NCBI GenBank assembly: GCA_964432595.1
Contig: CAYSOF010000006.1
Coordinates: 186,001-250,000 of the forward strand
From: DASYLJ01 sp964432595
GTDB taxonomy: Bacteria; Desulfobacterota; Binatia; DP-6
Direction: 5' to 3'
DNA length: 64,000 nt
Below the pieces are notes generated by a model. That model was not told where the DNA came from. It saw nothing but the letters and a program-made list of their open reading frames with translations, and did no database searches. How positions within the stretch are numbered: position 1 is the stretch's first letter; each line of letters opens with the position of its first letter. The position numbers and the translations under genes are program-made. Shown here piece after piece: positions 1-9,444 of this stretch.

Positions 1-1106
<1,106 letters not shown>

Positions 1107-1190
1107 GGCGGAAACGCCCTGCAATAGCCCGCGCCGGCGGGTTTGGGAAATCCATTGCCGGCCGCCGCGGACGCGTGTTACGCCCGCCCC

Positions 1191-2438
1191 ATGCGCATTC
1201 GAGTCGCCGCGGCCACCGTCCTCGCAGCCCTCCTCCTCGCCCCCGTCGTGCCGGCCCGGGCGCTGACGCCCACCGAGATCGAGATCGGCTCCGCCAAAGC
1301 CGACAAGCAGGTGAAGGCCGTCACGCGACGGCTCGCGAGCCAGCATCTCGGCGGCCGCGACAACGACACCCCCGAGTCGGACAAGACGCAGGCCTTCCTG
1401 ATCCGGAAGCTGCGTCGCCTCGGCGCGGGCCTCAATCCGGCCGGCGTGAAGATTGACGCCTACAAGCAGGACTTCGTCCAGTCCGGCCAGACGGGCACGA
1501 ACCTCTTCGCGGTGATCCCCGGCCGCGAGCTGCCGAACGAGTACATCATCATCGGCGCGCACTACGACCACCTCGACTCGCGCAGCGTCGCGAACGGCAA
1601 CTGCAGCACCGGCAACGCGCCGGGCGGCACGGTGTGCCCCGGTGCCACCGACAACGCCGCCGGCGTCGCCGCGGTGCTCGCGATCGGCCGCGCCATCAAG
1701 AAGCTGCCGACGCCGCCGCGCCGCTCGGTCATCCTGGCGCTGTGGGACGCGGAGGAAGACGGGCTCCTCGGCTCGATGTACTACGTCAACAATCCGCTCG
1801 TGCCGCTCGCGCAGACGAAGGCCTACATCAACTTCGACATCCTCGGCGCGAACCTGCTGCCGTCGATCGGCGACTGGACGATCGCCGTCAGCGCGGAGAC
1901 CGGCGGCAGCGCGTTCGGCGCGTTCATCGACGACGCCGTCACGGCCGACGCGACCATCCAGGCGCGGCGCCTGAGCTTCATCTTCGGCCAGCTGCGCAGC
2001 GACTACGCGAACTTCGTCGGAAAAAACATCCCGACGGTCTTCTTCACCGACGCGACGAACGGCTGCTACCACACGATCCGCGACGACATCTCCATCGTGA
2101 ACATCGACAAGCTCGAAGCGCAGAGCCGCATCGCGTTCCGCGTGGGCGTGACGCTCGCCGAGGCGCCGGCGTCGCTGCCGTGGTCGGGTCCGACGCCGGG
2201 GCTCGCGAACTTCGCCGACGCGGTGTCGCTGAACGACATCTTCACCGCGGCGCTCGCGGACCTGCCGCGCTTCAGCCCGTCGGACCAGGTCATCGTCCAG
2301 CAGGTGCAGAGCGACATCGCCGCGATCGTCGCGGACGGCGAGGCCAACTTCGACAGCAACGACGTGAACACGCTGCTGAACGCTGCGCTGCAGTCGCTCG
2401 CCGCGATCCAGCGCCTCGGCTGCCTGCCGCTGGAATAG
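1191..2438 (+). CDS. Secreted M28-family zinc aminopeptidase-like protein
   Basis: A predicted exported di-zinc exopeptidase of 415 residues. The ATG at 1191 gives a clean Sec signal peptide (hydrophobic core at residues 5-20, PARA cleavage region). The M28 ligands appear in order: H124 (AHYDHL), D154 (GATDNAAG), the general-base pair E188/E189 (WDAEEDG), D216 (NFDILG) and H294 (CYHTIRDD). A family-typical insertion with two cysteines lies between the first His and the Asp. After residue 310 comes a helical tail of about 100 residues with no recognised domain. The gene precedes an alpha/beta hydrolase by about 25 bases. The substrate cannot be told; aminopeptidase is the family default. Confidence 0.9.
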   Translation: MRIRVAAATVLAALLLAPVVPARALTPTEIEIGSAKADKQVKAVTRRLASQHLGGRDNDTPESDKTQAFLIRKLRRLGAGLNPAGVKIDAYKQDFVQSGQTGTNLFAVIPGRELPNEYIIIGAHYDHLDSRSVANGNCSTGNAPGGTVCPGATDNAAGVAAVLAIGRAIKKLPTPPRRSVILALWDAEEDGLLGSMYYVNNPLVPLAQTKAYINFDILGANLLPSIGDWTIAVSAETGGSAFGAFIDDAVTADATIQARRLSFIFGQLRSDYANFVGKNIPTVFFTDATNGCYHTIRDDISIVNIDKLEAQSRIAFRVGVTLAEAPASLPWSGPTPGLANFADAVSLNDIFTAALADLPRFSPSDQVIVQQVQSDIAAIVADGEANFDSNDVNTLLNAALQSLAAIQRLGCLPLE

Positions 2439-2463
2439 CTTGCACGAGGTCGTCCGCGACCCG

Positions 2464-3345
2464 ATGGTCGGCCGCATGCCGATCGACCATCGGGTCGCCG
2501 CGTCCGACGGCGCGGCGCTGTGCGTGTTCGAGTGGAACGCGGACGCCCGCGGTCGTGACGACACGCTGCTGCTGGCGCACGCGACCGGCTTCCACGCCCG
2601 CTGCTGGGATCGGGTCGTCGCCCACCTCCCCGGGCGACACGTGCTCGCCGTCGACGAGCGCGGCCACGGCCGCAGCGAGGGACGGCCGCCCGTCGACTGG
2701 CGCGTGTTCGGCCGCGACCTGGCGGACGTCGCGCGCGCGTTCGACCTGCGCGGCGCCGTCGGCGTCGGGCACTCGATGGGCGGCCACGCGACGACGGAAG
2801 CGGCGGCCGCCGAGTCGCTTCGCTTTCGGCGGCTCGTGCTGATCGATCCGGTGATCGGCCCGCCCGAGGCCTACGTCGCCGGAAGCCGTGCGGCGTTCGC
2901 GGATCAGCCGCACCCGACCGCGAAGCGGCGCGCGCGGTGGACGTCGCCCGACGAGATGCTCGCGCGCTTCCGCGACCGCCCGCCGTTCGACGCGTGGGAC
3001 GCGGCGGTGCTGCGCGACTACGTCGAGCACGGCCTCCTGCCCGATCCCGCCGGCGACGGCTGGGTGCTCGCCTGCGATCCGGCGTTCGAGGCGGACGTCT
3101 ACATGAGCGCGCTCGAGAACGCCGGCGTGCATCGCAGCATCGCGGCCGTCGACGTGCCGGTGCTCGTCGTGCGCGCGCAGGAGCCGCCGACGCTCCGCGA
3201 CCGCATGGACTTCCGCTTCTCGCCGACGTGGCCCGGGCTCGCGGCGGCGTTCCGGCACGGGCGCGAGATCCACGTGCCGGACCGCACGCACTTCGTGCCG
3301 ATGGAGGATCCGGCGCAGGTCGCGCGCTGGATCCTGGAGGGCTAA
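2464..3345 (+). CDS. Alpha/beta hydrolase
   Basis: A cytoplasmic alpha/beta-hydrolase fold enzyme of about 293 residues. The nucleophile elbow is GVGHSMGGHA, the oxyanion-hole region is LLLAHATGFHARCW, and the late histidine lies in PDRTHFVPMEDP, as in haloalkane dehalogenase and lipase relatives. ATG 2464 was chosen; a TTG at 2440, one base after the previous stop, would add eight residues and is possible. It probably follows the M28 peptidase in one transcript. Its TAA stop shares bases with the stop of the convergent GFA gene. Substrate unknown. Confidence 0.85.
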   Translation: MVGRMPIDHRVAASDGAALCVFEWNADARGRDDTLLLAHATGFHARCWDRVVAHLPGRHVLAVDERGHGRSEGRPPVDWRVFGRDLADVARAFDLRGAVGVGHSMGGHATTEAAAAESLRFRRLVLIDPVIGPPEAYVAGSRAAFADQPHPTAKRRARWTSPDEMLARFRDRPPFDAWDAAVLRDYVEHGLLPDPAGDGWVLACDPAFEADVYMSALENAGVHRSIAAVDVPVLVVRAQEPPTLRDRMDFRFSPTWPGLAAAFRHGREIHVPDRTHFVPMEDPAQVARWILEG

Positions 3346-4196
3346 CCCGGATACTCGGCGTGCTGCGGGAGGTCGCCCGGGATGTCGTACCAGGGCGCCT
3401 TCGAGCCGACCCAGATGTGGCGCTCCGGCGTGATCGGCGGCGGGACGTCGAGCGAGCCCATCGGGATCATCGTCAGCCCGATGCCCGCCTCGTCGCGCGG
3501 CATCGCGCCGCCGCAGTCGGCGCAGAAGGCCTGCGCGAAGACCGCGGCGTCGGGCGGGCGGTAGCAGCGCACGCGATCTTCGCCGCGCGTGAACCGGAGC
3601 CCGCCGGCGGGGACGACGACGGTCGACGCGTGCGCCGACGCGGTCGCCTTCCGGCAGCGCCCACAGTGGCAGTAGAGGGCCGCGATCGGCTGCCCGGTCA
3701 CCTCGTACGCGACGCCGCCGCACAGGCAGCTCCCGGCCAGCCCCTCGGCGGTCCCGGCGCCCGGCAGCTCGGGCTGCGGCGGCGCGGCGTCGTACCCGGG
3801 CGGATAGGCGTCGAAGCGCGGCAGCGCGTCGTCGACGTCGTACCAGGGCGCGTTCGACGCGACGAAGATGCGCGCCAGCGGGCGTACGCCGGGATCGTCG
3901 TCGAGCACGCCGGCGGGCATCGCGACGCGACCGTCGAACGGCTCGCCGTCGGGCACGACCGAGCCGCACTGCGTGCAGAACGGACGCCAGAAGCCCGGCG
4001 ACGACTCGTAGCGGCCGATGCGCTCGCGGCCGCGGGTGATGCGGAAGTCCTCGGGCCTGCACATCACGTACGTGCCGAACGCGGTGCCGTGCGCCTTCCG
4101 GCAGCGACGACAATGACAGTGCGACATGAGCTCGAGCGGGCCGGTGACCTCGAAGGCCACCTCGCCACACAGACAGCGTCCGGCGACGGTCGACAT
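3342..4196 (-). CDS. Tandem GFA (CENP-V type) zinc domain protein
   Basis: A 284-residue protein made of two GFA/CENP-V domains, each with the Cys zinc-site pattern: GRCLCGEVAFEV with SHCHCRRCRKAHG in the first and GSCLCGGVAYEV with YCHCGRCRKATAS in the second. Single-domain members (about 130 residues) include proteins named glutathione-dependent formaldehyde-activating enzyme, but the enzymatic role of most members is unproven. ATG 4196 was picked because the sequence upstream is not conserved-looking and holds a dyad. It diverges from a glutathione S-transferase gene, which fits a shared thiol or electrophile theme. Confidence 0.88.
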   Translation of the reverse strand: MSTVAGRCLCGEVAFEVTGPLELMSHCHCRRCRKAHGTAFGTYVMCRPEDFRITRGRERIGRYESSPGFWRPFCTQCGSVVPDGEPFDGRVAMPAGVLDDDPGVRPLARIFVASNAPWYDVDDALPRFDAYPPGYDAAPPQPELPGAGTAEGLAGSCLCGGVAYEVTGQPIAALYCHCGRCRKATASAHASTVVVPAGGLRFTRGEDRVRCYRPPDAAVFAQAFCADCGGAMPRDEAGIGLTMIPMGSLDVPPPITPERHIWVGSKAPWYDIPGDLPQHAEYPG

Positions 4197-4247
4197 CGCT
4201 CGCGGATGCCGCGACCCGCGAGCCGGGTCAATGGCCCGCGTCCCGGT

Positions 4248-4266
4248 GGAGAAGTGGCTCTTCTCC
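4248..4266. promoter_or_regulatory. 19-base dyad between divergent GFA and GST genes
   Basis: GGAGAAGTGGCTCTTCTCC has perfect 7-base arms around a 5-base spacer and lies in the 100-base gap between the divergent starts at 4196 and 4297. The size and placement suit an operator for a dimeric repressor controlling both genes. No regulator gene lies next to it. Confidence 0.4.
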
Positions 4267-4296
4267 GCGACGACGGCGCGCGGGTACCACCGCGCC

Positions 4297-4941
4297 ATGA
4301 TCACGCTCTACTCGGGACCGCTCAGTCTGTTCACGGCGAAGGTCCGTATCGCGCTCGCGGAGAAGGGCCTGCCCTACGAGCTCGTCAGCGTGCCGTTCAG
4401 CCGGCGCGACGGCTATGCGCCGAAGCACCCGGAGGTGCTCGCACGCCATCCGAAGGCGCAGGTCCCGGTGCTGGTCGACGGTGACCTCACCGTCTGGGAC
4501 TCCACCGTGATCCTCGAGTACCTCGAGGACCGCTACCCCGCGCCGCCGCTCTACCCGACCGACGTCGCGGGCCGCGTGCGCTGCCGGCAGATCGAGCACG
4601 CCGCCGACGACGTCCTGTTCCCGCACGTCCTCACGCTCATCACCGAGGTGTTCTACAAGCCCGCCGGCGGCGGGGACGCCGCGCGCATCGCCGCCGCGCA
4701 CGAGGGCATCGCCGCCCGCCATCGCGCGCTCGACGCCGACGTCGCCGGACGCGAGTTCTTCTGCGACGCCTTCACGGTCGCCGACGTCGCCACGTTCCTC
4801 ACGATCATGTTCGCGACGAGCCTCGGCGCAGCGCCCGACCCCTCGCTCGCGCACCTCGCGGCCTGGATGGCGCGCACGGTCGCCCGGCCGTCGATCGCCG
4901 CCGAGGTGGCCGGCATGACGTCGGCGTCCCAGGCGGCCTGA
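4297..4941 (+). CDS. Glutathione S-transferase family protein
   Basis: A 214-residue soluble GST. The thioredoxin-like N-domain shows the start ITLYSGPLSLFTAKVRIALAE, the cis-proline motif AQVPVLVDG and the glutathione-binding WDSTVILEYLEDR; the all-helical C-domain carries FTVADVATFLT. The residue expected to activate glutathione is Ser in the GPLSLF turn. The length matches the family. It diverges from the tandem GFA gene across a 19-base dyad, the likely shared control point. It may act in stress or electrophile detoxification; the substrate is unknown. Confidence 0.88.
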   Translation: MITLYSGPLSLFTAKVRIALAEKGLPYELVSVPFSRRDGYAPKHPEVLARHPKAQVPVLVDGDLTVWDSTVILEYLEDRYPAPPLYPTDVAGRVRCRQIEHAADDVLFPHVLTLITEVFYKPAGGGDAARIAAAHEGIAARHRALDADVAGREFFCDAFTVADVATFLTIMFATSLGAAPDPSLAHLAAWMARTVARPSIAAEVAGMTSASQAA

Positions 4942-5045
4942 CGCCGCGGCGGTGGCGGACCGGCATTCGCGTGACGGCCGGGCCCGCCGGGACCCGCGCG
5001 CGCTCGCGTGCGGGCCGAGGCACGGGCGTTGCTGGAGGTGCTCCG

Positions 5046-6839
5046 ATGCGCGTCGTTTTCGGAGCCGTGGCGGTGGCCGTCGTCGTGTCGCAGGCGGCCC
5101 CGGCGGCCGCCGTGCGCGTCTTCCGCCCGGGCCCGACGGCGACCGGCCTGCACGGCGTCGCGAGCGCACGGTCGCTCGCCGTCCATCGCAGCGGGCTCGC
5201 CGCGCTCCGCGCGCTCGACGTCGCGACGCTCGAGGACTTCCCGCTCGGCACGCAGCGCACCGCGACGCTGGACGTCCATCGCATCCGGCCGTTCGCGCCG
5301 GGCGCCCGCATCGAGGTGATGGGACGCGGCGGGCCGCAGGCGCTGCCGGCGCCCGATGCCGCCTACTTCGCCGGGGCCGTCCGCGGCGATCCGGCCAGCC
5401 ACGTCGTGCTGGTCGCCGGGCGCTCGACCCTGCAGGGCTTCGTGGCCGCCGGCGGCGACGTGTTCCCGGTCGGTCCCGATCCGTCGGGCCGCCATCGGGC
5501 GTACGCGCTCCGCGACGTCGACCCGTCGGCGTGGCCGCGGCCCAACGACTTCTGCGTCAACGACCTCGAGCCCGCCGCGGTGGCGCACGCGCCGCGGCGC
5601 ACGTTGCCTGCGGCGCCGCCGGTCGCCGCGAGCGGCATGCTGCGGGTGGCGGACGTCGCCGTCGAGACCGACAACGAGCTGCGCGCCAAGTTCGACACCG
5701 ACCAGGAGACACTCGACTACCTGGCGTCGCTCCTCGCCGCGGCGACGGCCATCTACGAGCGCGACGTGAGCGTCAAGCTGCAGTTCTCGTACGTCCGCCT
5801 CTGGTCGGCCGAGACGCCCGACCCGTGGACGCAGACCGGCACGACGAGCGCGCTGTACGAGTATCAGGCGCACTGGAACACGCCGCAGAACCAGATGCAC
5901 CTGACCGCGGGACAACCCGATCTCGTCCACTTCGTCTCCGGCAAATCCGTGCAGGGCGGCGTCGCGTTCCTCGACGTGCTGTGCAACTCGTACTGGGGCT
6001 ACGGCCTCTCGCAGGTCCACGGCGCGTTCAACCTCGCGCAGCCGACGGGCATCTGGGACGTCGAGGTGCTGACGCACGAGCTCGGGCACAGCTTCGGCTC
6101 GGACCACACGCACTGCTACGACCCGCCGCTCGACCACTGCTACAACGCCGAGAGCGGCTGCTGGGCGGGCGCGGCGGAATCGTCGCAGGGCACCATCATG
6201 AGCTACTGCCACCTGCACCCCGGGGGCCTCGCCAACATCACGCTCGAGTTCGGCGAGACGGTGAGCGCGCGCATCGGCCAGAGCGTCGCCGCCGCGTCGT
6301 GCCTTGCGCTCGACGGCGCGCCGACGACCACGACGACGACGGTCACGACCACCTCGACGACCACGTCGACGTTTCTGGGCGGCAGCACGACCACGACGTC
6401 GACCTCGCTCGCATCGACGTCCACGACGAGCAGCAGCGCGACGTCGACCACGACGGTCGCCACCACCAGCACGACGTCGACGACGGCGGGCCAGCCGGTC
6501 ACCTGTGACGCGCCCGACGGCGATCTCGTCGACGCCGCCGGCTGCGGCGTCTGCCCCTGCGAGGGACCGCGCGAGGGCGGCACCTGGCGCAACCGCGGCC
6601 ACTACCTGCGCTGCGTGCGCGCGGCGGCGCGTGCCGCCGGTCTCGACCGCGCCGCCGCGCGCGGCGCGGTCCGCCGGGCGCGGAAAGCGTCGTGCGGCCG
6701 GCCGAACGTCACGCGCTGCTGCGTCGCCACGAGCCTCACGGTGAGCGTCTGCAAGGTGATGCGCGCGTCGGCGTGCGCCGCCCACGGGGTCGCGGCAGAG
6801 GACGTGGGCCCCGGCAGCTGCGATCCGTCGCCCTGCTAA
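5046..6839 (+). CDS. Secreted adamalysin-like metalloprotease with Thr/Ser linker and Cys-rich tail
   Basis: A 597-residue exported metzincin. ATG 5046 follows GGAGG by 7 bases and starts a Sec signal peptide ending near AAPAAA. The zinc site HELGHSFGSDH (H344, E345, H348, H354) and the Met-turn in GTIMSYC give the M12B/reprolysin pattern. A prodomain-like region of about 200 residues precedes the catalytic part. After about residue 425 comes a Thr/Ser-rich linker, then a Cys-rich end domain with GTWRNRGHYLRCV and TRCCV, a W-x-N-x-G-x-Y-x-x-C pattern seen in other environmental secreted proteins but unnamed. Substrate unknown. Confidence 0.88.
   Translation: MRVVFGAVAVAVVVSQAAPAAAVRVFRPGPTATGLHGVASARSLAVHRSGLAALRALDVATLEDFPLGTQRTATLDVHRIRPFAPGARIEVMGRGGPQALPAPDAAYFAGAVRGDPASHVVLVAGRSTLQGFVAAGGDVFPVGPDPSGRHRAYALRDVDPSAWPRPNDFCVNDLEPAAVAHAPRRTLPAAPPVAASGMLRVADVAVETDNELRAKFDTDQETLDYLASLLAAATAIYERDVSVKLQFSYVRLWSAETPDPWTQTGTTSALYEYQAHWNTPQNQMHLTAGQPDLVHFVSGKSVQGGVAFLDVLCNSYWGYGLSQVHGAFNLAQPTGIWDVEVLTHELGHSFGSDHTHCYDPPLDHCYNAESGCWAGAAESSQGTIMSYCHLHPGGLANITLEFGETVSARIGQSVAAASCLALDGAPTTTTTTVTTTSTTTSTFLGGSTTTTSTSLASTSTTSSSATSTTTVATTSTTSTTAGQPVTCDAPDGDLVDAAGCGVCPCEGPREGGTWRNRGHYLRCVRAAARAAGLDRAAARGAVRRARKASCGRPNVTRCCVATSLTVSVCKVMRASACAAHGVAAEDVGPGSCDPSPC
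6322..6492 (+). repeat. Thr/Ser-coding low-complexity tract
   Basis: A run of ACG, ACC, TCG and AGC codons encodes a flexible Thr/Ser linker of about 57 residues between the catalytic and Cys-rich domains of the metalloprotease. A similar tract occurs near 63350-63470 in the mosaic lipase. Confidence 0.85.
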
Positions 6840-6849
6840 CGCCGCTCCA

Positions 6850-8061
6850 TCACCGCGGCCGACTTGAGGAAATGTTGCGGGCGACGAACGACGGCTCGTT
6901 CGCGGCCCGCGCGGACAATAGATCCGCCTTCAGCGCGCGGGCCTCGGTGACGGCCGCGCCCGTGCCGCCGAAGATCACGAAGTCGACGAGGTGCAGCGCG
7001 CGCTGGACGTCGTCCGGCGTGCCCGACGCCGCCAGCGCCGTCACACGCGCCAGCAGCGGCGCCGTGCCGCCCGCCAGCCCCAGCACCTCGCCCGCGATCT
7101 CCGCCCGCGTGCTCGGAAAGAGCATGCTCGGGTTGCCGTCGTACCAGCCGGTGTAGCGGCGGAGGATCGAGTGGACGGCGAACGCCGGGCAGCCGTAGAT
7201 CGGCTGCAGGTACGGGCTGCCGTCGAGGTCGGCCGGCAGGGTCACCTCGTGGACGATCTGCTCGTACCACTGGCCCGCGTTCAGCCGCCGCACCACCTCG
7301 TCCTCGAGCCAGCGCAGCGCGCGCGCCGTCGTGAGCAGCATCTCGCGCGCGTCGTCGGCGAAGACGTCGCCGTGGCCGCTGATGACGGCCGCCGGTGACA
7401 GCGCCGCCATCGCCTCCAGCGTCTCCGCCCACTCGAGCACGTAGCGCTGCACGCGGAACGGCGTGCCCGCGTTCGGGATCGACGAGACGATGAAGTCGCC
7501 GCCGACGATCACGCACCGCTCGGGAATCCAGACCCACGTGTGGTCGTCGGTCTCGCCGAGCCCGTGGCGGCAGTCGAGCGTGAGGTCGCCGAGCGACAGC
7601 GTGGCGCCATGCTCGTAGGACAGCGTCGGCGGGTAGTAGCGCGCGTGGCGGACGACGTCGCCGCCGCGACCGCCCCAGCTGGCGAACTGCATGTCGAACG
7701 TGGTGGCGAGATGCCCCGCCGTCTTCTGGTAGCGCGCGAACCGCCGCGCGACGTTGGCGTGGCCGACGACGGTCGGCGCCGTGCGGCCGCGGTCGGCGGC
7801 CTCGTCGACGAGCGCCGCGGTGCCGAACGCATGATCGTAGTGACCGTGCGTGTAGACGACGTAGCGCACGGGCTCGTCGGTGACGGCGCGCAGCTCGCGC
7901 ACGACGCGCGGCCCGTTCGTGAAGAGCCCGGGATCCACGACCGCTACCCCGTCGCTGCCCACGAGGAACGTGGTGTTCCCGAAGCCCGGGAGCACGTGCA
8001 CGCCGGGCGCGATCTCGCGGCGGGGACCGGCGGCGATCTGGTCGAGCGGGTTCTTCTTCAT
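6850..8061 (-). CDS. MBL-fold hydrolase, alkylsulfatase-like
   Basis: A 403-residue metallo-beta-lactamase fold protein. The metal motif THGHYDH (H72, H74, D76, H77) is followed by further ligand candidates in GLGETDDHTW and ISGHGD. The layout, with a conserved block ending in a Tyr-Asp-Gly segment (RRYTGWYDGNPS) and a helical end, resembles the SdsA1/BDS1 alkylsulfatases, though it is shorter than those (about 650) and may lack their last domain. ATG 8061 has a strong AAGGAGG. It diverges from a TetR gene across a perfect dyad that probably controls it. No signal peptide is visible. Confidence 0.85.
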   Translation of the reverse strand: MKKNPLDQIAAGPRREIAPGVHVLPGFGNTTFLVGSDGVAVVDPGLFTNGPRVVRELRAVTDEPVRYVVYTHGHYDHAFGTAALVDEAADRGRTAPTVVGHANVARRFARYQKTAGHLATTFDMQFASWGGRGGDVVRHARYYPPTLSYEHGATLSLGDLTLDCRHGLGETDDHTWVWIPERCVIVGGDFIVSSIPNAGTPFRVQRYVLEWAETLEAMAALSPAAVISGHGDVFADDAREMLLTTARALRWLEDEVVRRLNAGQWYEQIVHEVTLPADLDGSPYLQPIYGCPAFAVHSILRRYTGWYDGNPSMLFPSTRAEIAGEVLGLAGGTAPLLARVTALAASGTPDDVQRALHLVDFVIFGGTGAAVTEARALKADLLSARAANEPSFVARNISSSRPR

Positions 8062-8089
8062 GGCGCCTCCTTCGTCGAGCTGGACGAAA

Positions 8090-8105
8090 TAATGCGACTG
8101 CATTA
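8090..8105. promoter_or_regulatory. Candidate TetR operator (6-4-6 dyad)
   Basis: TAATGCGACTGCATTA has perfect TAATGC/GCATTA arms around 4 bases. It lies in the 56-base gap between the divergent MBL hydrolase and TetR starts, where a TetR-family dimer would repress both. Confidence 0.55.
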
Positions 8106-8117
8106 CCATGCGGACCC

Positions 8118-8786
8118 GTGCAACCGTCAAGCACCTCGGGACGCGACCGCATCCTCGACGCCGCCGAGCGGCTCATGGCCGAGCGCGGCGTCCATGCCGT
8201 CTCGCTGCGCGAGATCAACGTCGCCGCGGCGCAGCGCAACGCGTCGGGCGTCCAATACCACTTCGGCAACCGCGACGGCCTGGTCGGCGCGGTGATCGCG
8301 CGCCACATGCAGCGCATCGACGCCGACCGCAACGGGCTGCTCGACGTGCTCGAGGCGCGCGGCCGGGTGACGCCGCACGACGTCGTCGGCGCGCTGGTCC
8401 TGCCGCTCGCGACCGCGCTCGCCACGCCGAGCGGCCGCAGCTATCTGCGCATCGTCGACGAGCTGCTCGAGCTGCCGACGTCGGCCGGGCTCGACGCCGG
8501 GCTGCGCGGCTTGAACCGCAGCCTGGACCGCGCGGCCCGGTTGCTGGCGCGGCCGCTGCGCGCGCTGCCGCCGAAGCTGCGCGAGGCGCGGCGGGCGCTC
8601 TGCACGACGTTTCTGCTGCGCGCGCTCGCCAGCCGCGCGCGCGCGATCGACGAGGTCGCCGACGCACGGCCGGCGCTCGACGACGACGAGTTCGCCGCGA
8701 ACCTGATCGACGTGCTGACGGCGGGACTGCTCGTCCCGCCGTCCCGGGCGGCGCGGCGGACGGTGTCAGGCCGCGGTCGGCGGTGA
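8118..8786 (+). CDS. TetR family transcriptional regulator
   Basis: A 222-residue repressor. The N-terminal helix-turn-helix is clear: RDRILDAAERLMAERGVHAV, then a recognition region ending in NASGVQYHFGNRDGLV, close to the usual YYHFGSKEGL signature. The C-terminal ligand-binding part is Ala/Arg/Leu-rich helices without an assignable ligand. A GTG at 8118 is the only suitable start. It most likely controls itself and the divergent MBL hydrolase through the dyad at 8090-8105. Its 3' end overlaps the convergent orphan gene by 21 bases. Confidence 0.9.
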   Translation: MQPSSTSGRDRILDAAERLMAERGVHAVSLREINVAAAQRNASGVQYHFGNRDGLVGAVIARHMQRIDADRNGLLDVLEARGRVTPHDVVGALVLPLATALATPSGRSYLRIVDELLELPTSAGLDAGLRGLNRSLDRAARLLARPLRALPPKLREARRALCTTFLLRALASRARAIDEVADARPALDDDEFAANLIDVLTAGLLVPPSRAARRTVSGRGRR

Positions 8787-9164
8787 GAAATCGCCGCACG
8801 ACGCGACGGCCCCCGCCGGTTGGGCCGTCGCCCGCCAGCGCAGCGGCCGGTCGCCGCGGGCGGCGCCGGCGACGTGGACGTCGACGCCCCGGCTCGCGAG
8901 CGGCAGCAGCCGCGCCACCAGCGGCGCGACCATCGCATCCGGCGCGTCGTGGAACGTCACGTCGAGCGCCGAGCCGACCGGGGCGTGCAGCACGTCGTCG
9001 ACGACCGTCGCGACGAACGAGGGGGTGATCGGCCCGGTCCGCAGCAGCGTCGGCGCCGTGGCGGACGGGCGGCGCAGCACGACGAGGAGCCACGGACCGC
9101 GCGGTCCGACCGGGGCGAGCTCGCACAGCGGGGGCCGCGAGCGGCCGCTACAGACGATGTGCAT
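8766..9164 (-). CDS. Hypothetical protein
   Basis: An unrecognised protein of 132 residues read from ATG 9164, which has GGAG 8 bases upstream; ATG 9191 would add nine residues. A middle segment (PSFVATVVDDVLHAPVGSAL) looks like a folded domain and the C-terminus is Ala/Gly-rich. It overlaps the small upstream gene by 17 bases, which suggests translational coupling, and its end overlaps the TetR gene. Codon use fits the neighbours. Function unknown. Confidence 0.5.
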   Translation of the reverse strand: MHIVCSGRSRPPLCELAPVGPRGPWLLVVLRRPSATAPTLLRTGPITPSFVATVVDDVLHAPVGSALDVTFHDAPDAMVAPLVARLLPLASRGVDVHVAGAARGDRPLRWRATAQPAGAVASCGDFSPPTAA

Positions 9165-9444
9165 GACGAAGCTCCACGGGACGTCGGCCACGCGTGTGGG
9201 GCATGATGGTGGGACGGAGCGGCGGCTTGCCGCAGAGGGTCTGGCGCGCGGCGATCGGCGTCACGGCGGTGTCGAAGCGCAGGAACGTCGTTCCGCTGCT
9301 CCACGGCGAACCGAGCGGTTCGAGCTCGAGCAGCTGTTGCAGCTGATCGCCGGTCTCGACCGGCATGACCTTCAGGACCCGACAGGCCGTCGGGGCCGAG
9401 GAGACGCCACGCAGCGCCACCACGTCGCCTTGCTGGTAGATCAT
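9148..9444 (-). CDS. Small hypothetical protein
   Basis: A 98-residue protein of unknown function. ATG 9444 is preceded by a textbook AGGAGG at 5 bases, the main reason to accept it. The first 60 residues (MIYQQGDVVALRGVSSAPTA and on) look like a small beta-barrel with a GDVV start and a Leu/Gln-rich helix; the last 20 are Arg/His-rich and probably disordered. It forms a two-gene unit with the overlapping downstream orphan. A frame open far upstream (to 9810) has coding-unlike composition and was not used. Confidence 0.55.
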   Translation of the reverse strand: MIYQQGDVVALRGVSSAPTACRVLKVMPVETGDQLQQLLELEPLGSPWSSGTTFLRFDTAVTPIAARQTLCGKPPLRPTIMPHTRGRRPVELRHAHRL

